Assembly: GCA_023438245.1 (NCBI GenBank) | Contig: JAEXRD010000098.1 | Location: forward strand, 1 to 13,259 | DNA from: Pseudomonadota bacterium | GTDB lineage: Bacteria > Desulfobacterota > Desulfovibrionia > Desulfovibrionales > Desulfovibrionaceae | Length of the DNA stretch: 13,259 bases | Reading direction: 5' to 3' | Part shown: positions 6,948 to 13,259 of the stretch, piece after piece | How positions within the stretch are numbered: the first letter of the stretch is position 1 | Layout of the letters: each line of letters starts with the position of its first letter | Notes under the pieces: model-generated | Database searches by the model: none | Told to the model about the DNA's origin: nothing | What the model saw: only the letters and a program-made list of their open reading frames with translations | Translations under genes and position numbers: made by a program

Positions 6948-7274
6948 ATGCCGATCTACGAGTACAACTGCCGGGACTGCAAGCAGATCTTCGAGGACTG
7001 GCAGAAGGATTACGAGGAGCGCGAGCTCCCCTGCCCGGTGTGCGGCGGCCCCGCCAACCGGCTCATTTCCAGCACCTCCTTCGTGCTCAAGGGCGGGGGC
7101 TGGTATTCCAGCGGATATTCGGGCGGCGAGAGCAAGCCCGAGTCCAAGGCCGCAGCGCCCGCCGCGCCCGTCGGGACGACGACGCCCGCCACACCAGACG
7201 GCGGGGGGGCGCCCGCCCCTGGCGGCGAGAGCAAGCCCTGCGCCGGGGCGGCCTGCGCACCGGTCGCGGGCTGA
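6948..7274 (+). CDS. FmdB-family zinc-ribbon protein
   Basis: A 108-residue protein with an N-terminal zinc ribbon typical of the FmdB/putative regulatory protein family: MPIYEYNCRDCKQIFE, with C8 and C11, and LPCPVCGGPANRLIS, with C29 and C32. These four cysteines should hold one zinc. The core ends near FVLKGGGWYSSGY (45-57), which is also usual for the family. The rest is low-complexity Ala/Pro/Gly with the motif GGESKP twice, and the tail has two more cysteines (CAGAAC). AGGAGG stands shortly before the ATG. The family is widespread and its function is not settled; a regulatory role was proposed from the formamidase gene cluster. A strong terminator follows at once, so this ends a short unit with the basic-protein gene. 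Confidence 0.9.
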   Translation: MPIYEYNCRDCKQIFEDWQKDYEERELPCPVCGGPANRLISSTSFVLKGGGWYSSGYSGGESKPESKAAAPAAPVGTTTPATPDGGGAPAPGGESKPCAGAACAPVAG

Positions 7275-7286
7275 AAGTAGCGGAAG

Positions 7287-7310
7287 AGGCAGCGAGGTCG
7301 CTGCCTTTTT
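7287..7310 (+). terminator. Rho-independent terminator after the zinc-ribbon gene
   Basis: A perfect 8-base stem (7287-7294 with 7299-7306), loop AGGT, then TTTTT. It lies only about 45 bases before purB, where no clear promoter is seen, so purB transcription may depend on read-through or on an unrecognised promoter in this gap. Confidence 0.85.
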
Positions 7311-7352
7311 CGTGTCCTCCCGCCCCGCACACGAACGTCTAAGGGAGAGGTC

Positions 7353-8651
7353 ATGATCGAACGCTATTCCCGCCCCGAGATGGCCGGCCTGTGGACCATG
7401 GAGGCCCGCTTCGGCGCGTGGCTTGAGGTGGAGCTGGCCGTGTGCGAGGCCTGGGCCGCGCTGGGCGTCATTCCCCAGGCGGACATGGAGCGGATCCGCG
7501 CCAAGGCCGCCTTCGACGTGGAGCGCATCCTCGAGATCGAGGAGAAGACCCGCCACGACGTCATCGCCTTCCTCACCGCCGTGGAGGAGAAGGTGGGCGA
7601 GAGCGCCCGCTTCATCCACCTGGGCTGCACCAGCTCCGACATCGTGGACACGGCCAACGCCGTGCTCCTGGTGCGCGCGGGCAGGATCATCCTGGCGGAC
7701 ATCGACAAGGTGCTGGCGGTGCTCAGCGACATGGCCCACCAGCACAAGGACCAGCTGTGCATGGGCCGCACCCACGGCATCCACGCCGAGCCCACCAGCT
7801 TCGGCCTCAAGATGGCCGGGTTCTACGCCGAATTTTCGCGCCACAAGGCCCGCTTCGCCGACGCGCTGGAAAACATCCGCGTGGGCAAGATCAGTGGCGC
7901 GGTGGGCACCTACGCCCATCTTTCTCCTGAGTTGGAGGCCAAGGCCTGCGCCATCCTGGGGCTTGAGGCCGACCCCATCTCCACCCAGATCATCCAGCGC
8001 GACCGCTACGCCCACTACTTCACCGCGCTGGCCCTCCTGGGCGGCGGGGTGGAGCGCCTGTGCACCGAGCTTCGCCACCTGCAGCGCACCGAGGTGCTGG
8101 AGGTGGAGGAGGGCTTCGCCAAGGGCCAGAAGGGCTCCAGCGCCATGCCCCACAAGAAGAACCCCATCAGCGCGGAGAACCTCTGCGGGCTCTCCCGGCT
8201 TTTGCGCACCAACGCCCTGGCCAGCATGGAGAACATGCCGCTCTGGCACGAGCGCGACATCAGCCACTCCTCCGTGGAGCGCGTCATCATGCCCGACTGC
8301 ACCATCCTGGCGGACTACATCCTGAACCGCCTGGCTGGGTTGCTGAAAAACCTGCGCGTGATTCCGGAGAACATGGCCCGCAACCTGGCCGGAAGCTACG
8401 GGCTGTATTTCTCGCAGCGCGTGCTGGTGGCCCTGCTGGACCTGGGGCTGCCGCGCCAGAAGGCCTACGAGATGGTGCAGGCCGCGGCCATGCGCTGCTG
8501 GGAGGGCAGGAAGCCCTTCCGCGACGAGGTCCTGGCCGATCCGGCCATCACGGCGCATCTGAGCCGCGAGGCCCTTGAAGAAGTGTTCGACCCCTGCTAT
8601 TATCTGCGCTACGTGTCCGACATCTTCGGGCGCGTGTTCAGCCAGGCCTAG
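7353..8651 (+). CDS. purB: Adenylosuccinate lyase
   Basis: A 432-residue enzyme of the fumarase/aspartase superfamily. It acts twice in purine synthesis: SAICAR to AICAR, and adenylosuccinate to AMP, each time releasing fumarate. The superfamily signature GSSAMPHKKNPIS is at 261-273, with the catalytic serine in its flexible loop. Other active-site parts are H68 (TRHDVIAF), T93-S95 (GCTSSD) and H141 in GRTHGIHAEPTSFG. The length fits the short Bacillus/Thermotoga-type PurB. AAGGGAGAGG precedes the ATG. pyrE follows after 27 bases, so they are almost certainly co-transcribed. Cytoplasmic homotetramer by family. Confidence 0.98.
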   Translation: MIERYSRPEMAGLWTMEARFGAWLEVELAVCEAWAALGVIPQADMERIRAKAAFDVERILEIEEKTRHDVIAFLTAVEEKVGESARFIHLGCTSSDIVDTANAVLLVRAGRIILADIDKVLAVLSDMAHQHKDQLCMGRTHGIHAEPTSFGLKMAGFYAEFSRHKARFADALENIRVGKISGAVGTYAHLSPELEAKACAILGLEADPISTQIIQRDRYAHYFTALALLGGGVERLCTELRHLQRTEVLEVEEGFAKGQKGSSAMPHKKNPISAENLCGLSRLLRTNALASMENMPLWHERDISHSSVERVIMPDCTILADYILNRLAGLLKNLRVIPENMARNLAGSYGLYFSQRVLVALLDLGLPRQKAYEMVQAAAMRCWEGRKPFRDEVLADPAITAHLSREALEEVFDPCYYLRYVSDIFGRVFSQA

Positions 8652-8678
8652 GGCCGCAAAGGCCAGGAGACCGACGAC

Positions 8679-9239
8679 GTGGATGATCTGAAAGGCAAGC
8701 TGGCGCGCCACCTCATGACGCTGTCCTACGCCGAGGGCGAGTTCACCCTCACCTCCGGCCGCAAGAGCGACTACTACTTCGACTGCCGCCAGACCGCCCT
8801 CCACCCCGAGGGCTGCTACCTCATCGGCAAGCTGTTCCTGGAAATGCTCAAGGGTTCCGGCGCGCGCGGCGTGGCCGGCATGACCATGGGCGCCGACCCG
8901 CTGGTTTCCGGCGTGGCCGTGCTCTCGCACCTGGAGGGCTGCCCCATGCCCGCCATCATCATCCGCAAGCAGTCCAAGGGCCATGGCACCAACCAGTTCC
9001 TGGAGGGCCTGAAGAACTTCCAGCCCGGCGACACCGTGGCCCTGCTGGAGGACGTGGTCTCCACCGGCGGCACGCTGGTCACCGCGGCCGAGCGCGTGCG
9101 CGCCGCGGGCCTGAAGGTGGGCGGCGTGCTCTGCGTGCTGGACCGCGAGGAGGGCGGGCGCGAGCGCCTGGCCGAGGCGGGCCTGACCCTGCAGTCGATT
9201 TTTACCCGCAAGGAGCTCCTGGCCGCGGCCAGGGGCTGA
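8679..9239 (+). CDS. pyrE: Orotate phosphoribosyltransferase
   Basis: A 186-residue enzyme of pyrimidine synthesis that joins orotate to PRPP to give OMP. The PRPP-binding motif is at 121-132 (LLEDVVSTGGT). The flexible loop with the catalytic Lys is at RKQSKGHGTNQF (96-107: R96, K97, K100, H102), and the orotate-side segment is TSGRKSDYYFDCR (25-37). The start is GTG at 8679 with AGGAG about ten bases upstream; a nearby ATG at 8683 is out of frame. It is the second gene of the purB unit. Next comes a 74-base structured gap and then the envelope cluster, so read-through into those genes is likely. Confidence 0.96.
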   Translation: MDDLKGKLARHLMTLSYAEGEFTLTSGRKSDYYFDCRQTALHPEGCYLIGKLFLEMLKGSGARGVAGMTMGADPLVSGVAVLSHLEGCPMPAIIIRKQSKGHGTNQFLEGLKNFQPGDTVALLEDVVSTGGTLVTAAERVRAAGLKVGGVLCVLDREEGGRERLAEAGLTLQSIFTRKELLAAARG

Positions 9240-9252
9240 TTTTTCGCCAACG

Positions 9253-9293
9253 GGCGCTCCCGCCTGCTCGGCGGGATGCTGGGACGGAGCGCC
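9253..9293 (+). promoter_or_regulatory. Structured leader before the L,D-transpeptidase-like gene
   Basis: The 74-base gap after pyrE folds well. An outer stem of eight perfect pairs (9253-9260 with 9286-9293) can enclose an inner hairpin, and a competing six-pair hairpin (9259-9264 with 9270-9275) shares bases with it. There is no T run, so it is not a plain terminator. A 13-codon reading from ATG 9276 ends in TGA that overlaps the TTG start of the next gene by two bases, which could allow translational coupling. This is pattern-based only. Confidence 0.4.
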
Positions 9294-9313
9294 GCAACCG
9301 ACACGGGAACGCC

Positions 9314-10627
9314 TTGAGAGTCGTACGCACCGCCATACTCTGCGCCTGCCTGGCCCTGGTCCCCTGCCTGGGCCTGGCCGCCAGTCCCGCGGGCCCCTCG
9401 GGCGGCACCGCCGCGGCCTCCGGCGCCCCCGGCTGGGTCATCCAGGTCTCCTCGCACACCGCCGTGCCCGAGCTCATGATCGGCATCGACAAGGAGACCC
9501 AGACCTTCTTCATGTTCACCAGGAAGAGCCCGCTGGAGGTGTCGCGCAAGCTGCCCTGCACCACCGGCCAGGCCCCCGGCGACAAGATGCGCGAAGGCGA
9601 CATGCGCACCCCCGAGGGCGTGTACTTCGTGGAGGAGAAGGTTCCCGGCAAGCTCGACTACAGCCTCTACGGCGACCACGCCTTCAGCCTGAACTACCCC
9701 AACCCCGTCGACCGCCTGAAGGGCAAGACCGGCCACGGCATCTGGATCCACGGCCGGGGCAAGCAGTTCGTGACCAACGACACGCGCGGCTGCGTGGCCC
9801 TCACCGCCCAGGACATCTCGGCCCTGAACGGCCACATCCCCTTCGGCACCCCGGTGGTCATCGCCAAGAAGCTTTCCTGGACCCGCGAGAGCGGGCCGGA
9901 GGACAAGACCGCCCAGCAGCTGGTGGAGCGCGTGCGCACCTGGGCCAGCGACTGGCAGGGCAAGCGCGAGCGTTTCTTCGACTACTTCGAGCCGGTGAAG
10001 TTCGCCCAGACCGAGGGCGTGAGCTTCAACCAGTTCAAGAGCCACAAGCAGGCCATCTTCACCCGCCAGCCGTGGATCCACGTCATGGTGGACAACGTGC
10101 GCGCCATCCAGGGCCCGGACTACTGGGTCACCACCTTCGAGCAGTACTACCGCACCCAGGACCTGGTGTCCGCCGTGGGCAAGCGCTTCTACTGGCAGAA
10201 GGACAAGGACGGCGCCTGGCGCATCGTGGGCGGCGAGTACACCGAGGCCTCGCCCACGCTGGAGGCCCGCTACCTGGCCGCCAAGCGCGCCGAGGTGGAC
10301 AAGATGCTCAAGGGCTGGCTGGAGGCCTGGCTTTCCGCCGACGTGGACAAGTACGTGGCCTACTACACCGACGACGCCAGCAACGGCCGCCAGAACAGCG
10401 CCAAGGCCATGCGCGACTACAAGCAGGTGCTCTGGACCTCCAAGACCCCGGTGCGCATCGCCGCGGACAAGGTCGAGGTCTCCATGCACCAGAAGGGCCT
10501 CAAGGTCACCTTCGTCCAGTCCTACGAGGACTCCACCGGGGCCGCGGACAAGGGCCGCAAGACCCTGGTCATCACGCCCAAGGGCGACACCTGGGCCATC
10601 GCCAGCGAAAGCTGGACGGGCCTGTAG
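9314..10627 (+). CDS. Secreted YkuD-domain L,D-transpeptidase/L,D-carboxypeptidase with two NTF2-like domains (Csd6/Pgp2-like)
   Basis: A 437-residue exported peptidoglycan enzyme. Residues 1-23 form a signal peptide (RVVRT, then hydrophobic ending LGLA), followed by a short Ala/Gly/Pro linker. The YkuD catalytic domain spans about 41-190, with the active-site pattern HGIWIHG (H146) and TNDTRGCVAL (C160), that is His and Cys in the usual order. Two NTF2-like (SnoaL-like) domains follow, about 200-318 and 320-437, each with a helix followed by an F/Y-rich beta sheet (VTTFEQYYRTQD; VTFVQSYEDS). This architecture matches Helicobacter Csd6, Campylobacter Pgp2 and Bdellovibrio Bd1075, which trim tetrapeptide stems to tripeptides and determine cell shape. 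Those have one NTF2-like domain as I know them. The start is TTG at 9314 with a weak ribosome site. It is the first gene of the three-gene envelope cluster. Transpeptidase rather than carboxypeptidase activity remains possible. Confidence 0.88.
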   Translation: MRVVRTAILCACLALVPCLGLAASPAGPSGGTAAASGAPGWVIQVSSHTAVPELMIGIDKETQTFFMFTRKSPLEVSRKLPCTTGQAPGDKMREGDMRTPEGVYFVEEKVPGKLDYSLYGDHAFSLNYPNPVDRLKGKTGHGIWIHGRGKQFVTNDTRGCVALTAQDISALNGHIPFGTPVVIAKKLSWTRESGPEDKTAQQLVERVRTWASDWQGKRERFFDYFEPVKFAQTEGVSFNQFKSHKQAIFTRQPWIHVMVDNVRAIQGPDYWVTTFEQYYRTQDLVSAVGKRFYWQKDKDGAWRIVGGEYTEASPTLEARYLAAKRAEVDKMLKGWLEAWLSADVDKYVAYYTDDASNGRQNSAKAMRDYKQVLWTSKTPVRIAADKVEVSMHQKGLKVTFVQSYEDSTGAADKGRKTLVITPKGDTWAIASESWTGL

Positions 10628-10651
10628 CAGACCTCCGGGGCGGGGCGCGGC

Positions 10652-11347
10652 GTGAAGAAAAAGAAGAAGGACGCCAGCTACAGCGTGCTGTTCATGCGCG
10701 ACGACACGGATGTGAAGAGCTTCCGCGTCAGCCCCAAGCGCCTGCGCACGCTGGTCTGGACCGGCGGCGTCCTCGGCGTGCTGCTGCTGGTGGCCCTGGT
10801 GCTCGGCGCGCACGCCTTCCTGGGCTACAGCTCCGTGCTGGCCGAAAAGCGCGCCCTGGAGCTCAAGCTGGCCGACACCCAGGTGGAGCGCGAGCGCTCC
10901 GGCAACATCGAGATGATGCAGAAGGCCCTGGGCGAGAAGGGCGGCAAGGGCGCGGGCGACGACAAGGCCCAGCCCGCTCAGTCCGCTTCGGGGGGCCACT
11001 CCGGCCGCATCTTCGTCCGGCAGAACACCGGCGGCATCGCCGTGGAGAACGTCCGCGCGAGCGTGGGCGGCAACACCGTGCACGCCTCCTTCGACCTGAA
11101 CAACCGCGCGGGCGAGCCGCTCTCCGGAGAGGTGCACCTGCTGCTGCTCAAGACCGACGGCGCGCTCCAGGAGCTGGACTGGCCCGCGCAGGACCTGACC
11201 TTCCAGATCCAGCGCTTCAAGCGCATCGCCACCAGCGCGAAGCTGCCCGAGGGCGCGGCCCGCCGCGACGCCCTGGGCCTGCGCATGGAAATAACGAATT
11301 CCAGCGGGGAGTTGCTCTTTGGCGAGACCTTTGCTCTGGGCGGCTAG
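10652..11347 (+). CDS. Single-pass membrane protein with periplasmic beta-rich domain, unknown function
   Basis: A 231-residue protein. A cytoplasmic N-terminus with five lysines in a row (2-6) and YSVLFMRDDTDVKSFRVSPK is followed by one transmembrane segment at about 34-57. Then comes a charged helix, possibly a short coiled coil (62-96), a Gly/Gln/Ser linker (97-116), and a beta-rich periplasmic domain (117-231: RIFVRQNTGG, VHASFDLNNRAG, GEVHLLLLKTDG, LGLRMEITNSSGELLFGE). The N-terminal third resembles the membrane anchors of some M23 peptidases, but no catalytic motif is present. The start is GTG at 10652, 24 bases after the preceding gene. The end overlaps the next gene by 29 bases. Being between two peptidoglycan-trimming enzymes, it may be their membrane anchor or scaffold; that is inference from position. 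No family recognised. Confidence 0.85.
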   Translation: MKKKKKDASYSVLFMRDDTDVKSFRVSPKRLRTLVWTGGVLGVLLLVALVLGAHAFLGYSSVLAEKRALELKLADTQVERERSGNIEMMQKALGEKGGKGAGDDKAQPAQSASGGHSGRIFVRQNTGGIAVENVRASVGGNTVHASFDLNNRAGEPLSGEVHLLLLKTDGALQELDWPAQDLTFQIQRFKRIATSAKLPEGAARRDALGLRMEITNSSGELLFGETFALGG

Positions 11348-13121
11348 CCTCCCTCTCCTGCTGCTCCTCTGCCTCCCCGCCGCCGCCAGCGCCGGGGCGC
11401 GCAGCGAGTTCACCTTTTTCGAGGGCACCCAGTACCCGCTCACGGCGGTGTTCGTGCAGGGCGAGCAGCCCGGCCCCACGGTGATGATCCAGGGCGGCAT
11501 CCAGGGCGACGAGCCCACCGGGTTCCTGTCCGCCCAGGCGCTGTCCCACGCCCGCGTGCTGAGGGGCAACCTCATCGTTGTGCCCCGGGCCAACGTGCCC
11601 TCCATCCACGTGCACCAGCGCGCCGTGAACGTGGACATGAACCGCCGCTTCGACCGCGACTACAACCAGTTCTACGAGGACCGGCTGGCCCGCGCGGTGC
11701 GCTTCCTGCTCTCCCAGGCCAGCGCCTTCGTGCACCTGCACGAGGGCAGCGGGTTCTACGACCCCGAGAACCTGGGCCCGCAGCGCAATCCCCAGCGCTG
11801 GGGCCAGTCCATCATCATCGACGCCTCCACCCACGACCGCGTGGACATGGAGCGGCTGGTGCGCCAGGCCCTGCCGGAGATCAACGCCCAGGTGGACCGC
11901 GCCGACTACCACTTCAAGCTGTTCAACACCAAGACCTTCGACCCGGGCAGCCGCTACGCCCCGGAGATGCGCAAGTCGCTGACCTTCTACGCCCTGTCCA
12001 TGCTGAACATCCCGGCCCTGGCCGTGGAGGTCAGCAAGAACATCCCCGAGCTGGGCTGGAAGGTGCGCCACCAGGCCCAGGCCACGGCGGTGCTGCTGCG
12101 GCACCTGGGCGTGGAGATCGCCCTGCCGCGCATGGACGAGCGCGAGATCGCCCAGGGCTTCGCCCGCGACCTGCCCGTGAAGGTCAACGGCAAGGTGCTG
12201 GAGCAGGGCGCGGCCCTGCCCGTGGCCCCCGGCGGCACCATCAAGGCCGAGCCGGGCAGCCCGGCCAAGGGCGACCAGAACGGCGCGGCCCTGGCCGTGT
12301 TCGCCACCGACAGGCCGGGCGTGAACCTGCTGGACAGCCCGCGCATGGCCCTGGAAAGCTTCAAGGGGCTGGAGATCCGCCAGGACGGGCGCAAGGTGCT
12401 GGCCACCGACGTGCGCTTCAGCGGAACCATGCCGCCGCCGCTGCCGCCGGGCGCGCCGGTGTTCGTGTGCTGGCTCAACGGCCGCCCGGTGCAGGTCAAG
12501 CACGGCGAGAGCCTGCGCACCGTGGCCGGCGACCAGCTCATCATCGAGGGCGTGCTGGGCAGCACCTGGAAGGAAGTCATCAATCTCAAGGGTTACGCCG
12601 CCCGCCCCTGGGCCAACGACGGCCAGGACATGGGCTTTGAGATCATCCTGGACCCGGACGCGTTCATGTCCAAGTACCGGCTGAACGCGCCCATCCCCGG
12701 CGCGGCGCGCTACGAGGTCGCCCGCGAGACCGTGGGCGCGCGCCCGGCCAAGTTCTACCTGGACATCGAGCCGCGCCGCGTGCTCTCCGTGAACCTGGTG
12801 GACGCCCGGGGCCAGCAGATCACCGTGCGCTGGACCAGCGGCGGCGAGGTCAGCCTGCCGCCCGGCGAATACGCCCTGGCCGACGCCCAGGGCAACGGCC
12901 CGGCCAGCCGCCTGCTGCCGCTCATCGGCAACCGGCCGCTCAAGCCCGGCGAGAAGTTCCGCGTGGAGGAGGGCAGGCCCCTGCTCTTCACCCTGCGCCA
13001 GTCCACCACCTTCGCGGGGCTGGGGGCCATGACGCTGGTGCCCAAGCACCGCGCCGCCGCGGGCAAGCAGCGGCTTGCCCTGGGCGAGCCCGCGGAAGAG
13101 CCCTCCCGAGGCGTGAACTAG
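11319..13121 (+). CDS. Secreted M14/M99-type zinc carboxypeptidase (Csd4/Pgp1-like)
   Basis: A 600-residue exported protein. The signal peptide is at 1-25 (cut ASA-G). The metallocarboxypeptidase domain spans about 30-270. In place of the usual HxxE of M14 enzymes it has Q62-G-D-E65 (GGIQGDEPTG), the Gln variant known from Helicobacter Csd4, which defines MEROPS M99. The third zinc ligand is probably H141 in VHLHEG. N108-R109 (VDMNRRF) is the substrate-carboxylate segment, and E237 (LAVEVSKNIPE) is the likely general base. Csd4/Pgp1 remove meso-diaminopimelate from tripeptide stems, leaving dipeptides. The remaining 330 residues are beta-rich repeats (VNGKVLEQGAALPVAPGG, VCWLNGRPVQV and others), longer than in Csd4 as I know it. 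The start is TTG at 11319, with GGGGAG seven bases upstream, inside the previous gene; TTG at 11331 is an alternative. Third gene of the cluster, translationally coupled by overlap. Confidence 0.88.
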   Translation: MARPLLWAASLPLLLLLCLPAAASAGARSEFTFFEGTQYPLTAVFVQGEQPGPTVMIQGGIQGDEPTGFLSAQALSHARVLRGNLIVVPRANVPSIHVHQRAVNVDMNRRFDRDYNQFYEDRLARAVRFLLSQASAFVHLHEGSGFYDPENLGPQRNPQRWGQSIIIDASTHDRVDMERLVRQALPEINAQVDRADYHFKLFNTKTFDPGSRYAPEMRKSLTFYALSMLNIPALAVEVSKNIPELGWKVRHQAQATAVLLRHLGVEIALPRMDEREIAQGFARDLPVKVNGKVLEQGAALPVAPGGTIKAEPGSPAKGDQNGAALAVFATDRPGVNLLDSPRMALESFKGLEIRQDGRKVLATDVRFSGTMPPPLPPGAPVFVCWLNGRPVQVKHGESLRTVAGDQLIIEGVLGSTWKEVINLKGYAARPWANDGQDMGFEIILDPDAFMSKYRLNAPIPGAARYEVARETVGARPAKFYLDIEPRRVLSVNLVDARGQQITVRWTSGGEVSLPPGEYALADAQGNGPASRLLPLIGNRPLKPGEKFRVEEGRPLLFTLRQSTTFAGLGAMTLVPKHRAAAGKQRLALGEPAEEPSRGVN

Positions 13122-13259
13122 GGGAAAGGCGCGGGAATGTGATGGGGGGAGGAGGGGCGGGACGGGGCACGCCCTGAGGAGCGCGGGCCAAGCACGAGGG
13201 GGGGTTTACGGCGCTTGCGCCGGGAACTCCCCCGCGTGCGTTGCGGCAGGCAGGTCTAG
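13122..13259 (+). other. Non-coding end of window with a nested GC hairpin
   Basis: No gene is seen after the carboxypeptidase. A G run at 13198-13204 can pair with CCCCC at 13229-13233 around an inner hairpin, 13209-13214 with 13217-13222. No T run follows, so it may be a weak or factor-dependent terminator or a leader structure of the next gene outside the window. Confidence 0.3.

Noticed and set aside
8816..11638. A 940-codon open reading on the minus strand, and a 703-codon one at 6873-8984
   Set aside because: They lie opposite clear genes (purB, pyrE, YkuD enzyme, membrane protein). The compositions are His/Gly/Ala-rich as expected from the antisense of GC-rich codons, and no family motif is seen.

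Overview
The window is GC-rich bacterial DNA with densely packed genes, several GTG/TTG starts and mostly strong Shine-Dalgarno sites. The gene set suggests a Gram-negative deltaproteobacterium of the Desulfovibrio type: a stand-alone LUD-domain protein, an FmdB zinc ribbon next to purB-pyrE, a PilZ protein, and periplasmic peptidoglycan-trimming enzymes. The taxon is an inference from gene content and composition. No marker gene is present.

Left part (1-3460). A minus-strand histidine phosphatase is followed by a 323-base divergent gap with phased A/T tracts and a promoter-like TATACAAT. Then comes a complete ammonium channel gene (amtB) with its own terminator and no glnK beside it. Next is a 56-residue minus-strand gene with its own ribosome binding site and promoter-like boxes. 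It is divergent from a LUD-domain (LutC-like) gene whose probable promoter carries a 14-base palindrome in the spacer. A bidirectional terminator closes this part.

Middle part (3476-6525). purM lies on the minus strand behind a good sigma70-type promoter. It is divergent from a small exported proline-rich protein whose start region is folded into two tandem inverted repeats. A PilZ (c-di-GMP-binding type) protein and an unrecognised 165-residue CxxC protein follow, both on the minus strand and probably co-transcribed.

Right part (6730-13259), all on the plus strand. It begins with a 38-residue very basic protein and an FmdB-type zinc-ribbon protein, then a strong terminator. After that come purB and pyrE, and directly downstream a tight three-gene envelope cluster: (i) a secreted YkuD L,D-transpeptidase-fold enzyme with two NTF2-like domains, resembling Csd6/Pgp2/Bd1075; (ii) a single-pass membrane protein with a periplasmic beta-rich domain; (iii) a secreted M14/M99-type zinc carboxypeptidase with the QxxE ligand motif of Csd4/Pgp1. 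In Helicobacter and Campylobacter the two enzyme types act in sequence on peptidoglycan stem peptides (tetra- to tripeptide, then tri- to dipeptide) and set helical shape. Finding both in one cluster around a membrane protein of unknown function is the most interesting feature here, and suggests a cell-curvature module coupled to nucleotide-synthesis genes.

No tRNA, rRNA, CRISPR array, insertion sequence or attachment site was seen.
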